A stretch of DNA of 20,279 nucleotides from Nitrospiraceae bacterium (GTDB lineage: Bacteria > Nitrospirota > Nitrospiria > Nitrospirales > Nitrospiraceae): positions 1-20,279 of the forward strand of contig JACVSD010000020.1 in NCBI GenBank assembly GCA_014534095.1, read 5' to 3'. Shown in pieces: positions 1 through 9,624 of the stretch. Position 1 is the stretch's first letter, and every line of letters starts with the position of its first letter. The position numbers and the translations under genes are program-made. The notes under the pieces are model-generated. The model saw only the letters and a program-made list of their open reading frames with translations, made no database searches and was not told the origin of the DNA.

Positions 1-121
1 CTATGAGGCCGACACAGGGTGGAAGTTGGCAAGTGCCATGCTGGCGACGTGCCCGAAGTTGCGTTTTCTCCTCGGGTCATGGCGTAATGGGTTCGACCGT
101 GACTCGTCTGCTAGGAACGCC

Positions 122-1003
122 ATGCCTGAGTTGCCAGAAGCAGAAGTGACCGCCATGCACTTACGGAACCGTCTGATTGGGCGACGTCTCGCGGACATCT
201 GGGTGGGCCGGGACGATATCGTCCGTGAGGGAAGGGATCGTGCCGGGTGGTATCGGGGAAGCATGGTCCGGTCCGTGAGCCGGCAGGGGAAAAGCGTCAT
301 CGTTGAGATGGAGAAGGAAGGCCAGAAGTGCTATCTCGTCGCGGAATTGGGCATGACCGGGCTCTTGTTGTTTCCGTCGGCTGCGATCAAACATCCGCAG
401 CATACGCACGCTATCATCACGTTTGAAAACTACCCGGAAGGCACCCTGCGGTACTGGAATCCGCGCCGATTCGGGCGCTTATCATTGCTCGACGGCGAGG
501 AGCTTTCGCAGTATATCGCCCGGCGTTTCGGCTGGGATCCGCTTCACGTGAGTCAAGATGAGTTTGTGCACTTTCTTCGTCAGTCACGCCGCCGCTTGAA
601 GCCGCTCCTCATGCATCAGCAAAGGATCGCCGGTATCGGCAACATTTACGCGAACGAGATCCTGTTTCGGACGTCCCTGCATCCGAATACTATCGCGAGC
701 CGGCTTACGGAAGCCGCCGCGCGGCGTCTTCACAGCACGATGCAGTTGGTCTTGCAGGACGCCATTCGCTGGGGAGGCTCCAGCGTGAAGGACTTCTACG
801 CCCCGGACGGCTCGGCCGGGCGCTATAAAGAGCATCATCTGGTCTATGGTAAAGAAGGCCAAATCTGTCGCAACCACTGCGGAGCCGTCATACGGCGGCT
901 TGAGAGCGAACGGAGTTCCTTTTACTGCCCCGCCTGTCAAAGGCGGACCGCCGTCAGAAAGCCGCTTGACAAAGGAACCGCAGTGCCTGCACCTTTGACA
1001 TGA
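122..1003 (+). CDS. mutM: Formamidopyrimidine-DNA glycosylase (Fpg/MutM)
   Basis: Bifunctional base-excision repair enzyme that removes oxidised purines (8-oxoguanine, formamidopyrimidines) and nicks the abasic site. The start is fixed by MPELPE, because the family needs Pro2 (Schiff-base nucleophile) and Glu3. The reading frame is open further upstream, but an earlier start would bury Pro2. Lys57 lies exactly where the E. coli enzyme has its beta-hairpin lysine. The helix-two-turn-helix segment reads RIAGIGNIYANE. A C-terminal zinc finger follows, with the family arginine before FYCPAC. The first cysteine pair is spaced CRNHC (three intervening residues), where the usual spacing is two. Length is 293 aa, slightly above the usual 270 or so, with a basic tail after the finger. 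It is upstream of and co-directional with the citrate lyase genes, but 140 bp and a candidate promoter separate them, so a shared job is not implied. Confidence 0.93.
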   Translation: MPELPEAEVTAMHLRNRLIGRRLADIWVGRDDIVREGRDRAGWYRGSMVRSVSRQGKSVIVEMEKEGQKCYLVAELGMTGLLLFPSAAIKHPQHTHAIITFENYPEGTLRYWNPRRFGRLSLLDGEELSQYIARRFGWDPLHVSQDEFVHFLRQSRRRLKPLLMHQQRIAGIGNIYANEILFRTSLHPNTIASRLTEAAARRLHSTMQLVLQDAIRWGGSSVKDFYAPDGSAGRYKEHHLVYGKEGQICRNHCGAVIRRLESERSSFYCPACQRRTAVRKPLDKGTAVPAPLT

Positions 1004-1043
1004 AACGACCCGTTGACAACCGAGCACTAGGCCTTTTGAACCT

Positions 1044-1065
1044 CACCAGATTAGTTCCTCTGGTG
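1044..1065. repeat. Inverted repeat upstream of the acl promoter
   Basis: CACCAGA (1044-1050) and TCTGGTG (1059-1065) are perfect 7-bp inverted arms around an 8-nt loop. No T-tract follows, so it does not look like an intrinsic terminator for mutM. It lies just upstream of the candidate -35 hexamer of aclB, a position where activator sites are common. It could be a protein-binding site or a chance hairpin. Confidence 0.35.
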
Positions 1066-1067
1066 CA

Positions 1068-1097
1068 TTGTGTCGACCGGTCGAACTTGGCTAAAAT
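1068..1097 (+). promoter_or_regulatory. Candidate sigma70 promoter of the rTCA cluster with internal palindrome
   Basis: TTGTGT (1068-1073) and TAAAAT (1092-1097) are separated by 18 bp and resemble -35 and -10 hexamers (the -10 matches 5 of 6 bases). A perfect 12-bp palindrome, TCGACCGGTCGA (1073-1084), overlaps the end of the -35 element and fills most of the spacer, where a repressor would block RNA polymerase. AGGAG at 1131-1135 is the aclB ribosome binding site, giving a leader of roughly 40 nt. The -35 element is weak, so the promoter call is tentative. Confidence 0.38.
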
Positions 1098-1143
1098 CCG
1101 CTTTCCTATCGCTCTGTTCACTTGTTTGTAAGGAGACCACGTC

Positions 1144-2343
1144 ATGGCCAAGGTGCTCGAGGGTCCCGGGATGGGACTCATGAAGAAGTGGGGGATCGCG
1201 GTACCAAATTTCGTCGTCGTCACATCAGCGGACGAACTCTCTAAGCTCGGCCAAGCCAACGAATGGATGAAGCAGTCCAAGCTCGTGGTAAAGGCTCATG
1301 AAGCGCTGGGCTCCCGGTTCAAGCTCGGACTGGTAAAAGTAGGATTGGATCTCAATGCCGCCGTGGCTGCTACGAAGGAAATGATCGGTCGAGAGGTGGG
1401 CAGCATCACGGTGGCCCAGATTATCGTGTCCGAAATGGTCCCCCACAAAGAAGAATATTATTGTGCTGTCAAATCGACCAGGGAAGGGACCGAGGTGCTC
1501 GTCGCCAATTGCGGCGGCATTGAAGTCGAATCGAATTGGGACCGGGTGAAACGACTGGCGTTGGATGTGGGCCAACAGCCCACGCAAGAGGCGTTGGAAA
1601 ATCTGGCTAAAGACAGCGGTTTTACGGGGCCGCTCACGAAGAAGGTCGCGGACTTCGCCGCCAAAATGTTTACGTGCTTCGATAATGAGGATGCTCAATA
1701 TCTTGAAGTCAATCCCGTCGTCATGCGGGAGCGTGATGGTGAGTTGGTCGCTCTGGATGCAGTGACGTTACTCGATGGCGATGCCAAGTTCCGGCATCCG
1801 GACTGGAATTTTCAGTTCGCGGCCGAGTTTGGACGCGCCTACAGCAAAGCTGAAATGGAAGTCATGGCGGTCGACAGCAAGATCAAAGGTTCTGTGAAGT
1901 TCATCGAGATACCAGGCGGCGATACCGCCATGCTCCCAGCAGGCGGTGGGGCAAGTGTGTATTATTCGGATGCGGTGGTCGCCCGCGGCGGCAAGTTGGC
2001 GAACTACGCTGAGTACTCTGGTGATCCGCCGGATTGGGCGGTTGAGGTTCTTACCGAAAAAGTCTGTTCACTACCCGGCATTAAGAACATCATTGTCGGC
2101 GGCGCCATTGCCAACTTTACCGACGTGAAGAAAACCTTCGGCGGGATCATCAACGGCTTCCGCAAGGCGAAATCCGAGGGGAAGCTCAAGAACGTCAAGA
2201 TTTGGGTGCGTCGGGGAGGACCGCGAGAGAAGGAAGGCCTCGATGCGATGCGCGCGCTCAAAGACGAAGGGTTTGACATCAACGTCTTTGACCGCAATAC
2301 GCCGCTCACCGATATTGTCGATAAGGCGCTTCAACTGAACTAG
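1144..2343 (+). CDS. aclB: ATP-citrate lyase small subunit (AclB)
   Basis: Small subunit of the two-subunit ATP-citrate lyase. With AclA it cleaves citrate, using CoA and ATP, to acetyl-CoA and oxaloacetate, the defining step of the reductive TCA cycle. It corresponds to the N-terminal part of the animal enzyme. An ATP-grasp-like region comes first (LVVKAHEAL near residue 50, VPHKEEYY and a GGIEV segment near 100-125). The citrate-binding domain follows, with GGGAS at 267-271, GGAIANFT near 320 and VRRGGP at 355-360. The length of 399 aa fits Chlorobium-type AclB (about 400). Start ATG 1144 has AGGAG nine bases upstream. It leads the cluster, and aclA follows after 33 bp. It is distantly related to SucC, also in this window; the citrate-domain motifs separate the two. 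Confidence 0.94.
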   Translation: MAKVLEGPGMGLMKKWGIAVPNFVVVTSADELSKLGQANEWMKQSKLVVKAHEALGSRFKLGLVKVGLDLNAAVAATKEMIGREVGSITVAQIIVSEMVPHKEEYYCAVKSTREGTEVLVANCGGIEVESNWDRVKRLALDVGQQPTQEALENLAKDSGFTGPLTKKVADFAAKMFTCFDNEDAQYLEVNPVVMRERDGELVALDAVTLLDGDAKFRHPDWNFQFAAEFGRAYSKAEMEVMAVDSKIKGSVKFIEIPGGDTAMLPAGGGASVYYSDAVVARGGKLANYAEYSGDPPDWAVEVLTEKVCSLPGIKNIIVGGAIANFTDVKKTFGGIINGFRKAKSEGKLKNVKIWVRRGGPREKEGLDAMRALKDEGFDINVFDRNTPLTDIVDKALQLN

Positions 2344-2376
2344 CCTGCCACCGTACTCGCATAAGGGGAGATCCGG

Positions 2377-4197
2377 ATGAGTATTCTCGCAAATAAAGAC
2401 ACCCGCGTGGTGATTCAGGGCGGCCAAGCCGGCGTCAATGCCGCCCGACGCATGGCCGAATTCTGTTATTTGATCAAGCGTCCCCTCAACGTCGAAGCGT
2501 TCGTATATCCGCCCGACGCAGGCAAAACCAACGAGGTTCCCTACGGGAGTGGGTTGATTGCCATCCCCGTCTACAAGTCGATCGCCGAAGCCACCAAGCA
2601 TCATTCCACCATTAATACCAGTCTGGTGTACATCGGCGCCGATCGTGCGATGAAGGGCGGGATGGAAGCGCTTGACGATCCGCATATCAAGGTGGTGTCC
2701 ATGATCACGGAAGGCGTGCCGGAAAAGGACGCCAAGCTACTGGGGGCCCATGCGCGGAAGTTGGGTAAGGTCTTCAACGGCCCGTCTTCGATCGGCATCA
2801 TTTCGGCAGGCGCTTGCCGGTTAGGCGTCATCGGCGGGGCGTTCGATAACCTAGTCCTCTCCAAACTTTATCGTGAAGGTTCGTTCGGCGTCATCACCAA
2901 GTCCGGAGGGTTATCCAACGAGATCATTTGGATCTGCTCTCAATTTGCCGACGGCATTACGACCGCCATTGGGATCGGAGGCGATGCTTTTCCAGGAACC
3001 GATTATGTCAGCTATCTCGAGATGTTCGAGAATGATCCACAAACGAAGGCGGTTGTGATCGTCGGTGAAATGGGCGGTGACTTGGAAGAGCGTGCCGCCG
3101 AGTGGTATGGAGCCAAAAAACGGCGGATCATCTTGATCGCTGTCGTCTCCGGGTTCTGCCAGGAAAGCCTGCCAAAGGGCATGAAGTTCGGCCATGCCGG
3201 CGCGAAAGAAGGCCTCAAAGGTGAAGGTTCGGCCCGGTCGAAGTCCGATGCGCTTAAAAAATCTGGCGCTATTGTTCCGGCCACGTTTGGTGCGCTCGGC
3301 CCCGCGATCAAGGAAACGTATCAGCAGTTACTGAAGTCGGGTCAGGTGAAGGAGCCCGTCGAACCGGCCGTCCTGCCGAGGTTGCCGAAATCCATTGAAG
3401 AGGCCATGAAGGCGGACGAAGTGATGGTCGCGCCGTTGATCCGCACCACGATCAGCGACGATCGCGGCGACGAACCCTGCTACGACGGTTATCCGGCTTC
3501 TGAACTGATCAATAAAGGATATGACATCCCCCATGTCATGGGCCTCTTGTGGGACAAGCGGTTAATTTCCAAGCAGGAGGCGGAGATCGTCAAGCGTATC
3601 ATGATGCTGTCCGCGGATCACGGCCCCTGCGTCAGCGGGGCCTACGCGACCATCCTCGCCGCCTGCGCAGGTATCGGCTTATCTCAATCAGTGGCCGCCG
3701 GCATGATCATGATCGGTCCACGCTTCGGCGGCGCCGTCACCGATGCCGGCCGGTTTTTCAAGTATGCTGTCGACAACAAGATGACCGTCGATGACTTCCT
3801 GACCTACATGAAGAAGAATCACGGGCCGGTGCCCGGTATCGGCCACCGGGTCAAGAGCTTGCGCAACCCCGACAAACGGGTGAAAGAATTGGTCGGTTAC
3901 GTGAAGAGCCTGAATATCAAGACGCCCTGCCTTGATTTTGCACTCGAAGTCGAAAAAGTGACTGCTGCTAAGAAAGACAATCTGATTCTGAACGTCGACG
4001 GGACCATGGCGGCAGTGCTCGTCGACATCGGGTTCCCGGTGGATAGCTTGAACGGATTCTTCATGTTGTCGAGGACGATCGGGTTGATCGGCCACTGGGT
4101 GGACCAAAAGCGTCAGGACAGCCGCCTGATCCGATTGTTCGACTATTTGGTCAATTACGCGGCCCCCAAGCGCCGGGAAGTGCCGCCATTAAAATGA
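2377..4197 (+). CDS. aclA: ATP-citrate lyase large subunit (AclA)
   Basis: Catalytic large subunit of ATP-citrate lyase. Residues 1 to about 330 resemble the succinyl-CoA synthetase alpha fold with CoA-binding segments. They carry His273 in the motif KFGHAGAKEG, the histidine phosphorylated during citryl-phosphate formation and at the same number as in Chlorobium AclA. Residues from about 340 form a citrate synthase-like domain that cleaves citryl-CoA: SADHGP with His415, GIGHRVKS with His490, and NVDG with Asp541, all matching the C-terminal half of the animal enzyme. The length of 606 aa is typical. GGGGAG precedes ATG 2377. The first residues (MSILANKDTRVVIQGG) strikingly echo SucD ([15 protein letters not shown]), reflecting common ancestry. 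Confidence 0.95.
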   Translation: MSILANKDTRVVIQGGQAGVNAARRMAEFCYLIKRPLNVEAFVYPPDAGKTNEVPYGSGLIAIPVYKSIAEATKHHSTINTSLVYIGADRAMKGGMEALDDPHIKVVSMITEGVPEKDAKLLGAHARKLGKVFNGPSSIGIISAGACRLGVIGGAFDNLVLSKLYREGSFGVITKSGGLSNEIIWICSQFADGITTAIGIGGDAFPGTDYVSYLEMFENDPQTKAVVIVGEMGGDLEERAAEWYGAKKRRIILIAVVSGFCQESLPKGMKFGHAGAKEGLKGEGSARSKSDALKKSGAIVPATFGALGPAIKETYQQLLKSGQVKEPVEPAVLPRLPKSIEEAMKADEVMVAPLIRTTISDDRGDEPCYDGYPASELINKGYDIPHVMGLLWDKRLISKQEAEIVKRIMMLSADHGPCVSGAYATILAACAGIGLSQSVAAGMIMIGPRFGGAVTDAGRFFKYAVDNKMTVDDFLTYMKKNHGPVPGIGHRVKSLRNPDKRVKELVGYVKSLNIKTPCLDFALEVEKVTAAKKDNLILNVDGTMAAVLVDIGFPVDSLNGFFMLSRTIGLIGHWVDQKRQDSRLIRLFDYLVNYAAPKRREVPPLK

Positions 4198-4208
4198 GGT
4201 TGTGAATC

Positions 4209-4234
4209 TTGAGTGTTAAGGCCTGCACGCTCAA
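4209..4234. repeat. Intergenic hairpin between aclA and acn
   Basis: TTGAGTGT (4209-4216) can pair with ACGCTCAA (4227-4234) through eight pairs, one of them a T-G wobble, around a 10-nt loop. An A-rich stretch follows, not a T-tract, so it is not a plus-strand intrinsic terminator. It may mark an mRNA processing or stability point between the citrate lyase and aconitase messages. Confidence 0.35.
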
Positions 4235-4264
4235 AACTAAACACTACTAACTGAGGGTTCAATC

Positions 4265-6511
4265 ATGTCGATGGATCTTGCCAAGAATTTGTATACGAGA
4301 ATGCCAGAGGTGTTGACCAAGGCCAGGAAGAAGTTCGGCCGCGGGCTGACGCTGGCCGAGAAGATCTTGGTGGCTCACGCGGATAATTTCGACACCCAAC
4401 ATTGGGAGCGCGGGAAGGCCATGTTGGCCCTTCGTCCAGACCGCGTCGCGATGCAGGACGCCACGGCTCAAATGGCCATCTTGCAATTCATGCAGGCCAA
4501 CAAGAAAAAGGTGGCCGTCCCCAGCACCATCCACTGCGATCATTTAATCCGCGCGGAAATGGGGTCTGAGAAAGACCTCCTTCGAGCGATGGATGAAAAC
4601 AAGGAAGTCTACAACTTCCTCGCTTCGGCGGCGAAAAAATACGGCATCGGATTTTGGAAGCCCGGAGCCGGCATCATCCATCAGGTGGTGTTGGAGAATT
4701 ATGCCTTCCCCGGCTCTTTGATCATCGGGACGGATTCGCACACGCCGAACGGCGGGGGGTTGGGCGGACTGGCGATCGGGGTCGGCGGTGCCGATGCCGG
4801 GGAAGTCATGGCCGGACTGCCGTGGGAGGTCCTCGATCCCAAATTGATCGGCGTGCGGCTCACCGGCAAGCTGAACGGCTGGGCATCTCCGAAAGACGTG
4901 ATTTTATACCTATGCGGGCTGCTGACGGTGAAGGGCGGCACCAACAAGATCGTCGAATACTTCGGTCCCGGCGCTGAGACGATCAGCGCAACGGGAAAGG
5001 GTACGATTTGCAACATGGGGGCGGAACTCGGGGCCACTACGTCCGTATTTCCGTTTGATCAGAAGATGGTTGCCTACATGAACATCACGGATCGGGCCGA
5101 CCTGGCCAGGCTCGCGCAGGCGCATAAGGATCTGTTGGTGGCCGATCCGGAGGTCGCTCAATCGCCGGAGAAGTATTACGACCAAATCGTGGAAGTCGAT
5201 CTGTCGACGCTTGAGCCGCATGTGGTCGGGCCGCATACGCCGGACCTGGCGCGCCCGATTTCGAAGTTGGCGGCGGAAGCGAAAGAGAAGGGTTATCCGG
5301 TCGAGTTGAAGGCCGCCTTGATTGGGAGCTGCACCAACTCATCGTATGAGGACATCAGCCGTTCCGCCCACATCGCGCGGCAAGGGCTCAAGGCGGGACT
5401 CAAGGCGAAGGCGTCCTTCCTGGTATCACCGGGCTCCGAACGCATCTATCATACGATGAAGCGAGACGGGTTCCTCGACACGTTCGAGCAGCTGGGTGGG
5501 ACGGTACTCTCGAACTCGTGCGGCCCCTGTATAGGACAATGGAAACGCGCCGACGGCGTGAAGGGGAAGGCCGACTCTATCGTCAGTTCGTTCAATCGTA
5601 ACTTCCCCGGCCGGAACGATGGCATCAGCGAAACGTTGTCCTTCCTCGCGAGCCCGGAAGTCGTCACGGCTTATGCCATCACGGGAAATCTCGGTTTCGA
5701 TCCGGTCAACCAGAAGGTCAAAGGGGCGGACGGAAAAGAATTCAAGTTGGAACCCCCGCAGGGCGAGGAATTACCGGCCAAGGGGTTTGCCAAAGGTGAA
5801 GAAGGATTTGTCGCGCCAGCCGAAAACGGTGATGCCCTGACCGTTGACATCCCGCCGACCAGCGAGCGGTTGCAATTGCTGCAGCCCTTTCCTCGATGGG
5901 ACGGCAAGGATTTCGAGAAGATGCCGCTCTTGATCAAGACCAAGGGCAAGACCACGACCGATCACATTTCGCCGGCGGGTCCGTGGCTCAAGTTCCGCGG
6001 TCACTTGGACAAGATCAGCGACAATATGTTTTTGGGTGCGAACAATGCGTTTTCCAGCGAGCCGGGTAAAGGCACCGATGTATTGACCGGCGAATCCGGC
6101 TTGACGATTGCGCAGATCGCCCGGCGCTACAAAGCACAAGGCATCGGCTCTATTGTCGTTGGCGATGAGAATTACGGCGAGGGCAGCAGCCGCGAGCATG
6201 CAGCCATGTCGCCCAGATTTTTGAACGTGCGAGTGGTCATCACCAAGAGTTTCGCGCGGATCCATGAGACCAATCTCAAAAAGCAGGGCATCCTGGCGCT
6301 GACGTTTGCCGACGTAAAAGACTACGAGAAGATCGAACAGCAGGACCGCATCAGCGTCACAGGACTGCAAGGTCTCGCGCCCGGCAAGCCAGTGCAGGTC
6401 ACCATCCACAAGGCGGGTGGGCAGGCGCTCACCATTCAGGCGAACCATAGCATGACGGAGCAGCAGATTGCGTGGTTCAAGGCGGGTTCGGCGCTGAATG
6501 CGCTGAACTAA
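4265..6511 (+). CDS. acnA: Aconitate hydratase, mitochondrial-like type
   Basis: [4Fe-4S] enzyme that interconverts citrate and isocitrate via cis-aconitate; in the reductive cycle it supplies citrate to ATP-citrate lyase. Cluster ligands are Cys356 (GSCTNSS) and Cys419/Cys422 (SCGPC), with the same 63- and 3-residue spacings as mitochondrial aconitase. The mobile C-terminal domain carries GEGSSREHAAMSPR with the catalytic serine. The PGSERIYHTMKRDG and FNRNFPGRNDG stretches also match the mitochondrial-like subfamily and not the longer AcnA/IRP or AcnB forms; the symbol is used only in the general sense. Length is 748 aa. ATG 4265 has GAGGG seven bases upstream. idh follows after 24 bp, which suggests cotranscription. 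Confidence 0.94.
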   Translation: MSMDLAKNLYTRMPEVLTKARKKFGRGLTLAEKILVAHADNFDTQHWERGKAMLALRPDRVAMQDATAQMAILQFMQANKKKVAVPSTIHCDHLIRAEMGSEKDLLRAMDENKEVYNFLASAAKKYGIGFWKPGAGIIHQVVLENYAFPGSLIIGTDSHTPNGGGLGGLAIGVGGADAGEVMAGLPWEVLDPKLIGVRLTGKLNGWASPKDVILYLCGLLTVKGGTNKIVEYFGPGAETISATGKGTICNMGAELGATTSVFPFDQKMVAYMNITDRADLARLAQAHKDLLVADPEVAQSPEKYYDQIVEVDLSTLEPHVVGPHTPDLARPISKLAAEAKEKGYPVELKAALIGSCTNSSYEDISRSAHIARQGLKAGLKAKASFLVSPGSERIYHTMKRDGFLDTFEQLGGTVLSNSCGPCIGQWKRADGVKGKADSIVSSFNRNFPGRNDGISETLSFLASPEVVTAYAITGNLGFDPVNQKVKGADGKEFKLEPPQGEELPAKGFAKGEEGFVAPAENGDALTVDIPPTSERLQLLQPFPRWDGKDFEKMPLLIKTKGKTTTDHISPAGPWLKFRGHLDKISDNMFLGANNAFSSEPGKGTDVLTGESGLTIAQIARRYKAQGIGSIVVGDENYGEGSSREHAAMSPRFLNVRVVITKSFARIHETNLKKQGILALTFADVKDYEKIEQQDRISVTGLQGLAPGKPVQVTIHKAGGQALTIQANHSMTEQQIAWFKAGSALNALN

Positions 6512-8767
<2,256 letters not shown>

Positions 8768-8780
8768 GAGCGCCGAGAGC

Positions 8781-8825
8781 CACAGCGGTCAGGCATCCGC
8801 TATGGGTGGCTGACCGCTGAAAGCT
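8781..8825. repeat. Intergenic palindromic repeat, full copy (before frdB)
   Basis: CAGCGGTCAG (8783-8792) and CTGACCGCTG (8810-8819) are perfect 10-bp inverted arms. Inside them, after one G-G mismatch, 8794-8798 can pair with 8804-8808, giving a 37-nt hairpin with a 5-nt loop. No T-tract follows. The edges, CACAGCGG (8781-8788) and CGCTGAAAGCT (8815-8825), recur in the spacer after frdB at 9599-9606 and 9609-9619. That suggests one small repeat family, and a REP-like element is plausible. Confidence 0.6.
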
Positions 8826-8844
8826 CCCCGCAGAACAGGGAACA

Positions 8845-9555
8845 ATGGCACACGAAGACACCAACGTTATCGATCAGCCGGAGATGGTCAAACCTCGTCT
8901 GGTGACGATTGAGATCTCCGGCAAGAAATATGAAGTGCCGGAAGGCATCACCGTGATCAAGGCGCTCTGGTATACAGGCCAGGAAGTCGTGCGGGGCGCC
9001 GGTTGTCTGGGTGGCTTCTGTGGCGCTTGCGCCACGTACTATCGCACTAAAGACGATCCGAAGGTCAGAACCTGCTTGGCCTGTCAGATGGCGGTTCAGG
9101 ACGGGATGTCCTTCACGCTCATGCCGCCATTTCCAGCGCGCAAGGCGCTGTACGACATACACTCCCTCAAGGATCCGAAGCAGGACTTATTCAATCTGTA
9201 CCCTGAGGCGCCGCTGTGCCGGAACTGCAACGCCTGCACCGAAGCTTGTCCACAGAAGATCGACGTCCGGGAAGGGGTTTGGAAGGCGGTGTTCGGAGAC
9301 TTTAAAGGCGTGTCGGAGATGTTCATGGACTGCGTGATGTGCGGCATGTGCAATCCGGTCTGCATTGCCGACATTGCCCCCAATCTCGTGGCGTTGTATG
9401 TCAGTCGCACCCAAGGCGCCCATTTCACCGAGTCGCCGTCAGGTCTCGACGTGCGGATCGATGAAATTCAAGACGGCCGCTTCAATGATGAATGGAAGAG
9501 AATCCTCACGATGAATGAGCAGGAGTTGACTGCCCATTGTGCGGGAGTGAAATAG
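8845..9555 (+). CDS. frdB: Fumarate reductase/succinate dehydrogenase-like iron-sulfur subunit
   Basis: Iron-sulfur electron-transfer partner of the flavoprotein encoded next. An N-terminal 2Fe-2S ferredoxin domain has Cys54, Cys59, Cys62 and Cys77 (C-x4-C-x2-C with a distal Cys). The C-terminal part has two CxxCxxCxxxC motifs, Cys125/128/131/135 followed by Pro, and Cys163/166/169/173. Canonical SdhB/FrdB has a shorter second motif and houses a [3Fe-4S] plus a [4Fe-4S] centre; here two ferredoxin-like [4Fe-4S] centres look more likely. Length is 236 aa, close to canonical. AGGG lies a few bases before ATG 8845. The context (idh before, flavoprotein after, sucCD next) points to fumarate reduction in the reductive cycle. 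No membrane-anchor gene is adjacent. It may instead belong to another quinone-, thiol- or NADH-linked reductase of the same superfamily. Confidence 0.8.
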   Translation: MAHEDTNVIDQPEMVKPRLVTIEISGKKYEVPEGITVIKALWYTGQEVVRGAGCLGGFCGACATYYRTKDDPKVRTCLACQMAVQDGMSFTLMPPFPARKALYDIHSLKDPKQDLFNLYPEAPLCRNCNACTEACPQKIDVREGVWKAVFGDFKGVSEMFMDCVMCGMCNPVCIADIAPNLVALYVSRTQGAHFTESPSGLDVRIDEIQDGRFNDEWKRILTMNEQELTAHCAGVK

Positions 9556-9598
9556 ACGATCCGTCGCCCTGCCGCTCTCAGTCTTTGAGAAGAAGGGG

Positions 9599-9619
9599 CA
9601 CAGCGGAACGCTGAAAGCT
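9599..9619. repeat. Intergenic repeat, short copy (before frdA)
   Basis: CACAGCGG (9599-9606), two bases, then CGCTGAAAGCT (9609-9619) reproduce both ends of the element at 8781-8825 with the middle missing. It folds as CAGCG-GAA-CGCTG, a 5-bp stem with a triloop (9601-9613). The stem lies between an AAGGGG (9593-9598) and the frdA start at 9625. Confidence 0.5.
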
Positions 9620-9624
9620 ACGCG

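Noticed and set aside
1..121. Open frame running into mutM from the window start, and a minus-strand frame ending at position 1
   Set aside because: The upstream extension would displace the catalytic Pro2 of Fpg and shows no motif; the minus-strand frame overlaps mutM antisense and is unlike any family I know.
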